NCBI GenBank assembly: GCA_946699065.1
Contig: CAMPDV010000120.1
Coordinates: 62,001 to 126,000, forward strand
Direction of reading: 5' to 3'
From: Loxodes magnus
Lineage: Eukaryota > Ciliophora > Karyorelictea > Loxodida > Loxodidae
Length of the DNA: 64,000 nucleotides
Shown: one piece after another, positions 36,987-48,143 of the stretch
Layout: each line of letters starts with the position of its first letter
How positions within the stretch are numbered: position 1 is the stretch's first letter
Notes under the pieces: generated by a model
Databases searched by the model: none
What the model saw: only the letters and a program-made list of their open reading frames with translations
Told to the model about the DNA's origin: nothing
Program-made: the position numbers and the translations under genes

Positions 36987-38786
36987 TAAAGAAAATATTT
37001 AAAAAAAGCAAAAATATATCTCACAAAAAAATTAGAAAATATGAAAAAAGTGTTTAAAATGTTAAAGAAAGTAATAAAATAAATAGAAAATAACTACAAA
37101 AAATCTAAACTTATTAACTTTTAGCTAAAAATTATGTAAAACTAAATTTAGAAGCACATATAATTAAAATTTATTAAACAGAAGATTAATATATAATTGT
37201 ATTACATTTTCTTTCATTTTTTTTCTAAATATTCTTTTAAGATAAATGCTTAATTTTTTTTGATTTAACTTAATTAATATTTAAATTATTAGATGAAATA
37301 TTTTAAATTTAGATTAAAATTTATATGAGAATTAGAAAAAGAAAAATTTAAATTTAGCTTTGTAATTTTGCTTAATTTATAAAATAATTAAATATTAACT
37401 TTCTTGCTTATTAATAAGCATTTTTATATAAATTAAATGTTTATTATAAATTTCAATCGTATTTTATATTTCAAAAATATAATAGATGACTGATTGTGAA
37501 ATGGTGTAAAATTTTGAATAATACATTATTTTTTAAATTTAATTTTATCTTTTATTAATTATAAATAAAAGAAGTTAAGCAAAATTTAAAAAATAAAGTT
37601 AGATTTTTTATTAAAATTCATGCAAATCTGAACATATAATTAAAGAGATTTATTTCATCGAAATTTTGTTTTACGAAGCTTATATTTAAGAATAGAGTTA
37701 GATCATGTTTGTTATAACTTCATAATTATTTTAAAGTACATTCTATATATATTTCGCGATTTTTACTTTTTTATTTCTTTTTTCCTTATGTTTTAATTTA
37801 AGTTTAATCACGTTTTAATACTATTTTTATTTTTTAAATAATTTATAAAATTTTAATTTGAAGAATGAATAATTATAATTTCATTGAATTTATATTTTTC
37901 TTATTGCATTAAATAATTTTTTACGTTATTTTTGTTGTATTAACGCTACTTTATTATTTTATTTAAAGTCGATTTTGTTAAAATTTATGCTTCATATTTT
38001 CTTTTTACTTTTTTAAATTGATTACCCTTGTCATTTTTATATGTTTATTGCTTATATAAATGTTATTTTATTTTAAAAATTATGGATTTATTTGCTTTAT
38101 CTTTTAATCCTTAATTTTTATTTGCGAATTTTCATTTATTTTTTAACTCTTTTAAATCTTTGAAATTAATCTATTTTGAAACTTTTATTGACATAAATTA
38201 AACTAAAAATAATAAGTTTACTTTATATTCTCCATAATCAGTATTATAATTAAACGAGAAGCTTGCTATAATTTTAAATTATTATAAGAATTATTTAATA
38301 ATATTTAAAATATAAAAATATTTTTATTAAGATTTAGACATTTAATTACTAAGATGAATCTTTTTGTTGGAATAGCCATAGAATTTTTAAATCATTCAAA
38401 TTTAAACCTTTCTTATAACTGGAAAATATTATATTAAGCCAATTTATTATTAAAAATTCCTAATAAGTCAAATGTAATTATTGCAAAGCAATGTTTCTTT
38501 ATTTTTAAGTTATTTTTTTATTTAATTACTTAAAATTGGTTGTTTATGATTCTTTCTTTTATTTGTCAACTCTTTAGAATACTTAGAAGATTATTTTCTT
38601 CAGATTAAGTATTTTTTTATTTTTTTATTTCACCACTTAATGCTTTTTTGCTTAAATCATTTAACTATTTAATATATAGAATTTAATTTAATTTTAAATA
38701 TATTTCTTATTATTGATAATCAAATCTTAGTATATTCATGATTAAATATATATCAATCAAATGCTTTTATTATATTAAATAAATTG
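36987..38786. other. AT-rich stretch, no gene recognised
   Basis: A/T-rich with many T-runs. I saw no supportable frame, RNA or repeat. Confidence 0.45.
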
Positions 38787-39540
38787 ACTCATAAGAAACA
38801 ATTAAACTAAAACCAATCTTCTAATTAACGATAAGACACCTAAATTGAAATTTTATCTTTGTAGGCTGAAAATAAAATTCTTTAGGAGAAGTGCACCAAC
38901 TAATTTAGCAAATAAGTAACTTAGATTTAAAAATCAACTAACTTCAGAATGATAATGAAATATTGAATACAAAATTGAGCTTAAAAGCCTCAATACATCT
39001 ATTTAATCAAGAAATTTAAAGGACAGAAAAAAATACAAGAATTCAATATATAAATAAAATAAACCACGAGTAAGTTATGATTAAAGCTATACACGATTCA
39101 ATGGAGATTGAGCAATCAAACTAAAATATTATTCGAACATAAAAATAATATATAATTAATCAAGAAATAAAAATCAAACCAATTAAGTGTTTATTTAAGA
39201 AATATAGGTCACATAAAAATGAACTGTTGGAGAGATCATAAATTTCAAAGTTAAAAAATAAAAATCCTGAAAAACACAACCAAAGTTTATTGTACATCTA
39301 AATGTGAGCTATATAGAAGTAAAATGATATGTGGAGAAAAATTAATAGAAAGTAGATACTCAAAGAAGAAGATCCAAGCAAATTTATGGAAAGGAATGAG
39401 ATTGGACTAAATTATTAATGTAAAGAAAGGATATATTTGCAGCAGCAGATAGGCTATTAAAATATGAACCTGGAGAAGAAATGGACGATTTCAACGGGTC
39501 TTATGATGCTTTTTGAGTCTTTTTATAAACTAATACATGA
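38787..39540 (+). CDS. coiled-coil protein, unknown function
   Basis: Three exons joined by tiny introns (38916-38947, 32 nt, GTAACT...TTCAG; 39420-39442, 23 nt, GTAAAG...TGCAG) give about 230 residues ending at TGA 39538. The sequence has a strong coiled-coil pattern (DTQIEILSLQAENKILQEKC, then NDNEILNTKLSLKASIHLFN), a basic middle (KCLFKKYRSHKNELLERSQI) and an acidic C-terminus (LLKYEPGEEMDDFNGSYDAF followed by TGA-encoded Trp). The exon phases fit exactly. The start is not resolved: the frame is open upstream of 38787 without a clear ATG, so a further 5' exon is likely. No family is recognised. Confidence 0.6.
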
Positions 39541-39917
39541 CAAACCAAATATATAATTATTATAAAATTTTTAAATAAAATTAGGAGAAAATGAATATTT
39601 TTATATTAATTGATAAAATTTGATAAGCATTGCCTTTCCTTATATTTCTAAAATCATTTTAGGTAATTAAGTAATTCAAGATTGGTGGTCATTAAACTAT
39701 TTTTATTTTTCTTTATAATTAGAAAGAAACATTTGTCTTATGCTATATATCTAAGTTTCTCTTGTTTAAAAGTCAATTAAAGATATATAAAAATTTCTCT
39801 AGATTTTAAATCTTTATTCGTTAATTAGAATTATTTCAATGAAATTATACTAAAAATTTGTTCATATATATAATTAATTAAGGTGGGTCTACTATCATTA
39901 GATTAGCCATTGTTTAA
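39541..39917. other. intergenic, A/T-rich
   Basis: No coding frame stands out between the stop at 39540 and the ATG at 39918. It presumably holds a 3' end and a promoter, but no motif is visible. Confidence 0.4.
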
Positions 39918-40223
39918 ATGTTCAATACTGATAAATAAATATCTCTTGAAGTGGAGTCATGGCAGGTTGTATCTATTGATACTACTAAGGCAGTATTCAC
40001 AAGTCACCCCAAGTCATATTTCAGGTCGCCACAGCCGAAGATCATTCCGTTCCAAGTTTCCGAGGATAAGCCAAAGTAGTGGAAGACATAGTCGATCACA
40101 GGTACTTAATTCCCAAACTTCTGATGAAACTATCCTTTTATTCACCATTCGATTATGGCTCTAGTTCCTTCGGAGGTTTCACCCACTAAAGCAAGTTAAA
40201 GTTTGGGAACCTCCATTTTAAAA
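39918..40223 (+). CDS. Pro/Ser-rich protein or 5' exon, unknown function
   Basis: From ATG 39918 a GC-richer frame reads MFNTDKQISLEVESWQVVSI, then TSHPKSYFRSPQPKIIPFQV, then, through two consecutive TGA codons read as Trp, GTQFPNFWWNYPFIHHSIMA and VPSEVSPTKASQSLG. Base composition and amino-acid balance make this clearly coding. No TGA stop appears before the sequence turns A/T-rich at about 40223, so either an intron joins it to the exon at 40280 or the stop lies just beyond. The domain is unknown. Confidence 0.65.
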
Positions 40224-40279
40224 TTATATAATAAGAGATTTGACTATTAAAATTAGATTTTATTAAATATAATTTAAAT

Positions 40280-40548
40280 ATGGAGAAGTAATTCTCACAC
40301 TTAAATAACAAGAACTTTGCTGCCAAATCCTTTGTGATGCGAGGAACCGCTAAAGAATCTTGGCAGGAGCTGAAAATAAATTCAAAAATGTGACATCAAG
40401 TAACAACAGATCGAAGGATACTAAGACTCTAAGATCCTTAAGAGAAAATCCGATTAAAGCCCTTTAGAATGCATGGTTGTTCAAGGAATTCGAGTAAAGG
40501 ACAAATTTTCGAAAAATAATAAAAATAAAAAAAAATGTACGCCATTGA
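40280..40548 (+). CDS. small basic protein or downstream exons
   Basis: Exons 40280-40389 and 40410-40548 are joined across a 20-nt intron, giving 82 residues from an ATG to TGA 40546. The product reads MEKQFSHLNNKNFAAKSFVM, then RGTAKESWQELKINSK, then after the intron ISKDTKTLRSLRENPIKALQ and NAWLFKEFEQRTNF. The phases agree. The stop codon falls in the loop of the conserved hairpin at 40537-40559. It could be the 3' part of the 39918 gene. No family is recognised. Confidence 0.6.
40390..40409 (+). other. 20-nt intron GTGACATCAAGTAACAACAG
   Basis: Without its removal the protein-like frame switches midway. Removing it joins ELKINSK to ISKDTKTLRS in frame. The 5' GTGACA is less typical than GTAA, so confidence is moderate. 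Confidence 0.55.
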
Positions 40549-40559
40549 GGTGGTACGCG
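40537..40559 (+). other. conserved hairpin motif (copy 3), overlaps a TGA stop
   Basis: GTACGCCATTGAGGTGGTAC can form CGCC/GGTG around loop ATTGA and is followed by GCG. It matches the motifs at 20203 and 62118, with a G-T pair in place of A-T. The loop contains the TGA that ends the 40280 frame. Confidence 0.45.
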
Positions 40560-41003
40560 TTCTATAATAAAAAAAAATTTTAAATCAAATTACAATTTTT
40601 TATGTATTTTCTTATCATAAGAATAGGAATAATTGGAACTAATTAAGAAAGTATTTGGTATTACTCTTATATAAGAAGGTAAATTTTTTGGCTTATTGAT
40701 TAAACATAAAGTTAAAAAGTAAAATTATAGAAAATATTTAAATGTGTACATGAAGAAATCAAATAAAAATTATAAAAGGAAATATTTATTGGTCATAGAA
40801 ATTGAGAAATTAATTTTTTAGCTAAATCTTAAATTTAAACATATAATGAAAAATTATTCACCTTTAGAATCAATTGTTATATCCTGTAGAATCATTAAAT
40901 TCTATTTTAATTTAAAAAATAATAAAAATTAAATTATTAAAAAAGCCAGATAAATAAATAAAATTTAATACTTAATTTTTTGCAATTATTATAAAATAAT
41001 AAT
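40560..41003. other. intergenic, A/T-rich
   Basis: No gene is seen between the hairpin and the ATG at 41004. Confidence 0.4.
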
Positions 41004-41416
41004 ATGTATGATGGTCATATTCGAGAGAATTTATAGATTATCTGTTTAGATGTATTGTTCTTTATCGCGAGTAATCTCACCCTAGATGTCACCATGGATA
41101 AGGATTTGATAAACTCGGGAGAGACATACCTAACTTATCCAAGGTTTTTCATTAACTGTATGAGAGACTGGATGACGGTATACTCTAATACAAGTTTTCT
41201 ATTAATCTGAAAAGAATTTTGCTTATGTTATTGGTAGAAACACTTATTTATCTATTTATTCAATTTTTTAATTCTTGCTTAATATTTATTTAAGAAAAAT
41301 GATGCATCTGCAATAAAATTCGAGAAAATGTGAATAAGAAGATTCGCCATTTGGAGAAACATACTAATTTCATTTGATGGACATATTACGACAAGTTAAA
41401 AAATGAGAGCATATAA
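41004..41416 (+). CDS. hypothetical protein with 17-nt intron
   Basis: Exon 1 (41004-41177) reads MYDGHIRENLQIICLDVLFF, then LTLDVTMDKDLINSGETYLT and PRFFINCMRDWMT. A 17-nt intron (41178-41194) leads to exon 2, FSINLKRILLMLLVETLIYL, QEKWCICNKIREN and HLEKHTNFIWWTYYDKLKN, with Trp at TGA codons including one next to TGG. The second exon contains a hydrophobic, possibly membrane-spanning stretch. The end is unresolved: I stop at TAA 41414 where the protein-like composition ends, though TAA normally means Gln here; the next in-frame TGA is near 41720. No family is recognised. Confidence 0.6.
41178..41194 (+). other. 17-nt intron GTATACTCTAATACAAG
   Basis: Same length as the intron of the cupredoxin-like gene. 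Removal preserves frame between MRDWMT and FSINLKR. Retention gives a shift away from the Trp-rich exon 2 frame. Confidence 0.55.
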
Positions 41417-41780
41417 ATTAATATTAATAATTATCTAGTGAAATACCTATTAATAAAGAAATCAGTTAATTAATTTATTATTTTTGAAAATAATTTTTTA
41501 CTCACATTAAGAATATTTTTTAATAAAAATATTTTAATAAGAAAAATATTTTAATCATTTTAAGATAGATTAAATTTCATCTTATATTGTACCAAGATTA
41601 TTAGAGAGCTTAATAATTAAAATAATATATAAATATTAATAAGACTTTTTAATTATTAATCTTTTCTTTTGCATATTAAATTTAATTTTATTATTTTTAA
41701 TTCTACCTATTCCTCTAGTTGAATCATTAATAAACATAATTTAATTAAAAGACTCGTTCAATTATATAATAAAAAGGTAG
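41417..41780. other. intergenic, A/T-rich
   Basis: A/T-rich sequence before the next ATG. It may contain the unresolved 3' end of the preceding gene. Confidence 0.4.
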
Positions 41781-42455
41781 ATGTCTTCAGGAAAAACTTA
41801 TTTACAACCTCCTAAAATTAATGTAAAAGGGGAAAAGTGTAAAATCTTAACCATATGTATTTTACTAATAATTCTATTTCTTAAAAAACTTTTAAGCAAC
41901 AACAAAAATAATGAAATCTAGAAATATACAGTAGAATAACTAGAACCTCCAAAAAAAAGATCCAAAATCTAGGAAATAGAAAAAAATTTATATATATGAA
42001 GCAATATGTAAGTTTAACTCTAAAAAAGAGCAAGTGAACGTTTTTTAATAAACACTGATGAATGCTAATCTCTAAAATAAGTTACATAAATTTAGTTAAA
42101 TCAATTAGAAAATTATGAAAATATTGAAAAATAGGAGAAAAGGGAAGAGTCCTGATTTATGCCCTAAATATTAGAGATGGCAGCTTTCTGGAATTTATGA
42201 AAAAATAAAATCAGTAAATTTAAAGCTAAAAAATAATTATTAAAACTAGAAAACTAATTTTATAAAATAAAAGCAGAATCAAAGGAAAATAGAATATTGA
42301 GAATAGATATTGACAAAATAAGATAAAATTAAATGTTTGACGCTCTTGGAGATATTTCGAACTCTTTCCCGCCAAACTCTAGATTGTTTTAAAGGCCAAT
42401 GTAAAAGATTGTAAATCACTAGAACTATTCTCCTTGCTATACATATGATTTTTGA
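41781..42455 (+). CDS. hypothetical protein, 224 residues
   Basis: A single frame from ATG 41781 to TGA 42453. It starts MSSGKTYLQPPKINVKGEKC, has a hydrophobic stretch at about 22-38 (ILTICILLIILFLKKLL, a possible membrane anchor or an unspliced intron), a basic patch (LEPPKKRSKIQEIEK), then a helical region (LINTDECQSLKQVTQIQLNQ) and MAAFWNLWKNKISKFKAKKQ, ending DALGDISNSFPPNSRLFQRP and YSPCYTYDF. Four internal TGA codons fit Trp or aromatic positions. The composition is clearly coding. No domain is assigned. It is followed at once by LINE sequence. Confidence 0.72.
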
Positions 42456-42489
42456 ATTCTTCTTTCACCTAGATAATGCTTTTTTTCTT

Positions 42490-43060
42490 TTTTCTTGTAA
42501 AATTTCCCAATTGCTACAAAGTAATCTTTCTCTTTTCAGTTATAGCGTATGTTGCTTCTTCTTTTTTCTCCATTTTTTCTAGTAGTTTCAGTATTCTAAT
42601 TTGAAGTTGTGAAAACTCATTCATCTTTTCCATAAATATTTTCGAGAGCTACAGTAATACCATCTTTTCATTTCTCGTTTAGGCTTAAAATTTGAGTTTT
42701 CCTCTTCTTCGATTATCATTGGCTCATTTCCTTATTTAGTTCCATTTAGCGCTGCAAATTTTTTTTAATTTCAATTCTATTTTTATATCCTATTGCTCAG
42801 CTTTTTCTAATTCTATCAAGAGTTGATTGGCTGTTTCGGTATTGCGAAATATTTCAAAAGTCGTTAAGATATCTTCTTACATTATGCGTCTCAATTCTAT
42901 TTCCTCTACTATTCCAAGATTTTATCATTCTCTTTTATCTTTCTTCAACTGTTTGGACTTTTTTTGAAGGTCCAAGAACACTTTTATCAGCTAATCATAT
43001 CTTATTTACTACTCTATGGTGAGATTCGATATTTCCTAGTGCATAGTATATCAAAATCAA
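42490..43060 (-). mobile_element. LINE ORF1-like fragment, minus strand
   Basis: The minus strand encodes the same coiled-coil family as 25990-26640, for example IVEEIELRRIM and NTETANQLLIELEKAEQQDI. It is diverged and frameshifted. Confidence 0.5.
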
Positions 43061-45000
43061 AATTTACCTCATAATAGTGATAAAAAATAGAAAACATGAA
43101 GAAGAGGATATAACAATTCCATTAGCAAAACATTTAAGAACATAATAATAAAAAAGAATGTGATTAAATCATTTTTTGCTGCAATCTAACTAGTCTCCAA
43201 ATTTAAAAATTCATTGAATCAGAATATTGAAGACGTCACTAAATTAAATGTGCAATATATAAAATAGATATGTTACAATTAATTAAGACTTAGAATAAGG
43301 AACGGTAGATAGTATGAAAAGTAAAATTTATATAGACAGAAAACTCCTTAAAAATATACGACTTTAGTAATATATATTTTGATATAATATTTTCATTAGA
43401 ATCCTGAACATGGAAAAAAACTAGTAAATATTTAAGTGAATCAATAAGGATTGAAGAATATCTGCATTTATGAAAATGGAATACCGGCAGGATCTGAGAA
43501 ATTTAGAAAATATCAATAAAGTAGAAAAATAAAGATGGACCATATAAACATTAATGGAATATCTAGTAAATGACTAAATGTGGAATACTTTATCAGAGAT
43601 AATTGTATAAGTTTTATCAATAAATGAAACTTGGTAAAAAGACGAATTTCCAACAATAATAAAAATTAAATGTAGCCCATATTTGAAAAACTCAGGAAAA
43701 GGAAGTGGTATATGTCTACTAGTAGTTGAAGAATTATATATTATAGAAGGGCAAATAGAGTATGAAAAATAATTAAATCGATTAGCTACAATTAAACTGG
43801 ATAATATTTTAATCACATCTCGTTACATGCTTGATAGTGGGAAAGATTGAGATATCAAAGATTAAGCTTATGAACTTCTTAAGGCATTGCTAAATAAATT
43901 TAATAAGAATTCACATATATTGATGGGAGATTTCAATACCCTGTTATAAAGCTTCGGAGACAATCCTGAAAATATTTATGATAATACATATAGATTATAA
44001 GAATTTCTATTACAAAATGATCTTGAAATAGTGAATTATAGTAATATTAATACATGTATACACAAAAGAACTGGATAATTGTATTATGATTATATTATTA
44101 TAAGCAACCATTTGAATATTAATTAATTTTCAAAATTCACTGCTCATAATAATAGTTTATTTTGACCATTTTCCAATCACTGTCTATTTTATTTGTAATA
44201 TTATAATCTATTGAGAAAATATAATTAAATGAAAATATAAATAAATAGGTTATAGATGAAAAGGTAGGCAAATATATTAAGAATCTTTCCCACAAACTTA
44301 ACTAAAATACTTTTAGAAAGATTAAGATAATCTTAAAGGTTAAAATGAATATTTCAAAAGCAACATTTAAGACGCTGCTGATTAAACATTGGGGTAGTTT
44401 ATTCTAAATTCAGATTTAACAAACCTTCTCAAGATCTTACTAAGAAATATATAGAGAGTAATAGAGCTAATTCTGTATATAAGGAAGCTCACATAAAATA
44501 TGGAGGAATAAACTATCAAGTAACTAATCTTCATGAGTTAGCAAAAGACTTTGGAAATAATTCAAGTATAATCTGTGAAAATAAATAAAAAAAATCAAAA
44601 AAGAAATTTCTTCTTAATGGAGATGCTAAGGAAATGTTTTCACAAGCAAATAAAATTCTAAATCATATGAAGAGAAACAATATGAACTTTAATTAAGAGA
44701 TCAAAAATAAATTAATTGGCTCATGGGAGAATTGTGTTTTTTACAAGTATTCTAGTCTAACTCAATAATAGATAAATTTTAGTATTTGAAAAATAGATAA
44801 ATATACGATAGTATTTAAGAAATTAAAGATTATCTACTCTCATATTTATAAGGATTTAATCTTTTTAACATACAAGAAATTTAAGAAATTATAAAAGAAA
44901 TTCCGAATGGAAAAACAGCTGGTCCAGACGGAATGAAAGGTGAACTTCTGAAATATTTTGAATAATTTCGATTAAAATTTTTTATTCTATTTGAAAGAAT
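43061..45000 (+). mobile_element. LINE ORF2 fragment: APE endonuclease and RT start
   Basis: From about 43529 the plus strand encodes an apurinic-type endonuclease: INGISSKWLNVEYFIRDNCI, then after one frameshift SINETWQKDEFPTIIKIKCS, GKGSGICLLVVEEL, SRYMLDSGKDWDI, the catalytic HILMGDFNTLL, RLQEFLLQNDLEIVN and DYIIISNHL. A linker and the start of the RT domain follow, with GKTAGPDGMKGELLKYF at about 44918. The element is cut near 45000, where an oppositely oriented endonuclease fragment begins. TGA read as Trp restores the invariant-looking Trp positions. The stretch 43061-43528 is probable upstream element sequence without a clear frame. Confidence 0.75.
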
Positions 45001-45039
45001 TCATTACAAGTTTGCATAAATGATTGTTAATATCTTTAT

Positions 45040-45650
45040 CTATCAATTGGATCTTACAAACGATTAATTTTATATTTTCTCTAAATTATTTTATCATCAT
45101 CATAATATTTTGTATTAAACAAAAATTTAACTGCAATTGGAATGTGATCAGTTTTTAAGCAGCCATTGTGAACCTAAAAATTTGCAAATTAATTATTATT
45201 TAAATGACTACTAGTTAAAATATAGTCGTTACAGTACAATTTTCCCGTTTCTTTGTGTATGCATGTATTACTAATCGTATTATTAACTATTTGAAGATCG
45301 TTTTATTGCAAGAATTCTTAAAATCTAGATGTGTTGTCATAATCGTTTTAAGTATTATTTCCGTAATTTTATAATAGAGCATTGAAGCCTCCTATAAATA
45401 TATAAGGATTATTTGGAAATTATCCAAAATATGTATTAATATAATCATAAACTTAATCTTTAATAAGACTACTTTTATTATTGTCTGGCATATAGCAAGA
45501 TGTGATTAATATATTTATATAATGTAAGCCTTTACTAATAATGCTAATTAAACCTTGGGTAAATTCATTAAAATATAAACCATAACAGATTACCATGAAA
45601 TATAATTAATAGTTTTAATTCTGCGAAATAAGAGTAAATTTCTTATTAAA
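45040..45650 (-). mobile_element. LINE endonuclease fragment, minus strand
   Basis: The minus strand encodes the C-terminal half of the same endonuclease type: FIGGFNALLQNYGNN, FQEFLQQNDLQIVNNTISNT, CIHKETGKLYCNDYILTSSH and the H-x-P motif KTDHIPIAVKF. It is closely related to, but distinct from, the copy at 43.9-44.2 kb, and it stands head to head with that element. Confidence 0.7.
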
Positions 45651-45665
45651 AAACACTAATACAGC

Positions 45666-45950
45666 ATGGAAAAGTCTATTAAATAGTTATTTAAAAAGTA
45701 TAAGAAAAAGCAAGAAAATTCAATAGATATAAACAGAAATACTGAAAATACAAGTAAAAAGAGGCAAAATTTAATAGAAAAGCATGAATAAATCTCAGCC
45801 TAAAATGTTTAAATAAGCAAAAAAGCTTCTAAATCGAGAAAAGGATTATATTAGAATTAAATTATTAGTAGATATATAAAATAAAAATTACTTAAAAATC
45901 TGTTAAATTCATAAGGAAAATAAGTAATAATTATAAAGATAAATATAAAT
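45666..45950 (+). CDS. possible small basic protein
   Basis: From ATG 45666 the frame reads MEKSIKQLFKKYKKKQENSI, then NRNTENTSKKRQNLIEKHEQ and ISKKASKSRKGLYQNQIISR. It is Lys/Gln-rich and probably disordered. The stop is not resolved. It sits directly next to the LINE endonuclease fragment and may be a gene truncated by it. Confidence 0.35.
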
Positions 45951-46239
45951 ATAAAAATTAAATAATTAAGATTTTTTTCTGTTTATTTTAGTCAAAGTTT
46001 AATTTACATTAAATAAGAATTTAGCAAAAATGTAAGCTTTATTTCAAAAATTAATTTAAAAAATTTTTCATATATTTTTTGGAAAAAATAACCAGATAAA
46101 TGAAGATATTTGAGGAACGTTGAAAATAAATAAAGGATATTGCTTAAAAAAAATTATTAATCATTAAAACAATTATTCGTCCTTTGGCTTAATTTAAGTT
46201 TTAAATGCATGTAATTTCTTTTACTACATGCCCTATCCT
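45951..46239. other. A/T-rich, nothing recognised
   Basis: No frame or repeat was noticed. Confidence 0.4.
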
Positions 46240-46690
46240 TGCATTTCTCTTCTTCGCTTTCTCTCATTTTTATAATCAGAGCTAAGAATTTTTTCAGATT
46301 TTTCCATTTTCCGAAGGGAAGAATTCTACAGCTCTATACTTTAGTAACTTTAAGAGAGGAATATAATTGTCAAATATTTGAATTTTTTTTTAAAAGTAAT
46401 TATTTTTTAACAAAACTTTTGTATATTTTATATTTTCTTTTATTAAAATTTAAAATAAAAGCTCCTTTTTAACAAAGAAAGTAATCTTGATTCTTTGATT
46501 TGATATATGATATATGATATTTCTTATAAATATTATGATAGAAATAATTTATCATTTTTATTATATTATGCGCTAAACATTTTTAATTCAATTATAAAAT
46601 TACTAACAGTTAACGTTTCTCCAAATATCCATCCTTATTTTTTTATTATGAACATTTCCATCACAATTTCAAATGCTCTTGAAAATTAGC
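46240..46690 (-). repeat. third copy of the giant-gene upstream block
   Basis: Contains GAATATAATTGTCAAATATT, ATTATGATAGAAATAATTTA and TTATGCGCTAAACATT, matching the upstream blocks of both giant genes, in the same orientation as the copy at 57.5 kb. No giant gene follows on the minus strand, so it may be an orphan promoter region or part of a wider repeat. Confidence 0.55.
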
Positions 46691-46699
46691 ATATTTTTC

Positions 46700-47420
46700 T
46701 TGCTCTAGGAAATGTATTTTCTTGTTTTTCTATTTTAATAGGAATTCCTCTATGAAAGTTTCTGCATATTTTTTCTTCTATTAATTTTAGTTTTGAATCT
46801 AATTATACTCAGTTTTTTCTCATCTTACTCTCTCATTATTCAAATTATCTTGTAATCCAGTTATTCTATCATGAACTCCGGCTTTAGCTTTTTGGTTTAT
46901 CATATGAACTTCATCATCATCAATGAAGTTCTGATTTATTTCAAATATTTCTTCCTTCAATAAATTTAAGTTCTCTTCGAAATTTTGTATTTTTTTCTGA
47001 GTTGATATATTAACTGTATCATCTATTAAGAGTCCATATGTTCTATTTCAATATTATCTAAATCAAAAGTATCAGAGTTAAAGTCGAATTACGTACTATG
47101 TCTTCTTCGTTATCTTTTATTTATTATTTTCAGAGATTCAGTTGAGTGGTCTCTTTTATTCGTTTTTGGCGTGGCGATAGGACTTTTTTTATTTCTCTGC
47201 TCTGAATTTTTCTTCAGCGTTTATTTGTCCGTTGAAAGAAGAAAGCCTCTTCACATTTTTATTATTTTAGATATATTTCTTAATTTTTTAAGTTTCCTCC
47301 CTGCTGGTCAATTGTTGGTCTTAAAAAGAATTGATTAATTAAAGCTGAGAAGTTGTAAAAGGAGATGCTCCTGGTTTTCTCTCCTGCTCTGAGGAAGTTC
47401 TAAAATAACCTTTTTGAAGC
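46700..47420 (-). mobile_element. diverged LINE ORF1-like fragment
   Basis: The minus strand encodes a coiled-coil region (KKIQNFEENLNLLKEEIFEI, then DDDEVHMINQKAKAGVHDRI) and at its 5' end shares the CTTTTTGAAGCC element with 26600. It is degraded; assignment to the LINE is by partial similarity. Confidence 0.45.
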
Positions 47421-47629
47421 CAGCCTTTTTATATTTTTGCTATAATAAAAATAAAATAAAATTTTTGGTAAATATTTCTATAATATTTATTTAGTCATTA
47501 TCTTGAATTTAATAATTAAAAAAAGTTATTTTTCGTCTCTTTATGTGCTAGTAAATTTTCTGGAATTTTAAGAGAATTTGAATAGATGAAATTTCTTTAT
47601 GCTATAAAAATACTTCTTTGTGAATAAAA

Positions 47630-47995
47630 ATGAAAGTTACAAAATTTTATGATCTATAAACGGATTTATTATAATTTCTAAACTTTATAGATTATTCCAT
47701 TCTTTTGAATAAAACTTGATTATACAGAAGGTTGGCTTCACTTTTTAATTTAAGAATAAAAAGATTGAAATTTACTTTAATCAAAATTTTTCTTTAGAAT
47801 CAAAAAATTTATTAATATTCAAAAATTTTCTAAAATTTGCCTTCACAGCAAACTTTATGCAAAGGATTACCCTATTCCAAAACTGAAAAATTGATATAAA
47901 TTCATAAAACTTTATATAAAGATAAGTGACACTTAATTTAAGCAAAATATCTTTGTCAAAAAAATGAATTAAAATCATTTAAACATTAGAAATAT
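47630..47995 (+). CDS. possible F-box-like protein fragment
   Basis: From ATG 47630 the frame reads MKVTKFYDLQTDLLQFLNFI and DYSILLNKTWLYRRLASLF, resembling the F-box pattern (LL..L.F.D......NK.W) with the Trp coded by TGA. It continues with NLPSQQTLCKGLPYSKTEKL and ends near LCQKNELKSFKH. F-box proteins recruit substrates to SCF ubiquitin ligases. The match is short and based on eye alone. The 3' end is not resolved, and the gene runs toward the end of giant gene 2. Confidence 0.35.
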
Positions 47996-48143
47996 ATATA
48001 AAAATTAATATATTAAAACAGTGAAGAATATTCTAAGAAAATCGTATAAATAAATTTAAATATATAAATAATTTTAATTTATTTTTACTTCTAATTACAT
48101 TAAATTTAATTTTTATATTATTAAAATTTAGTTTGCTTAAAGT

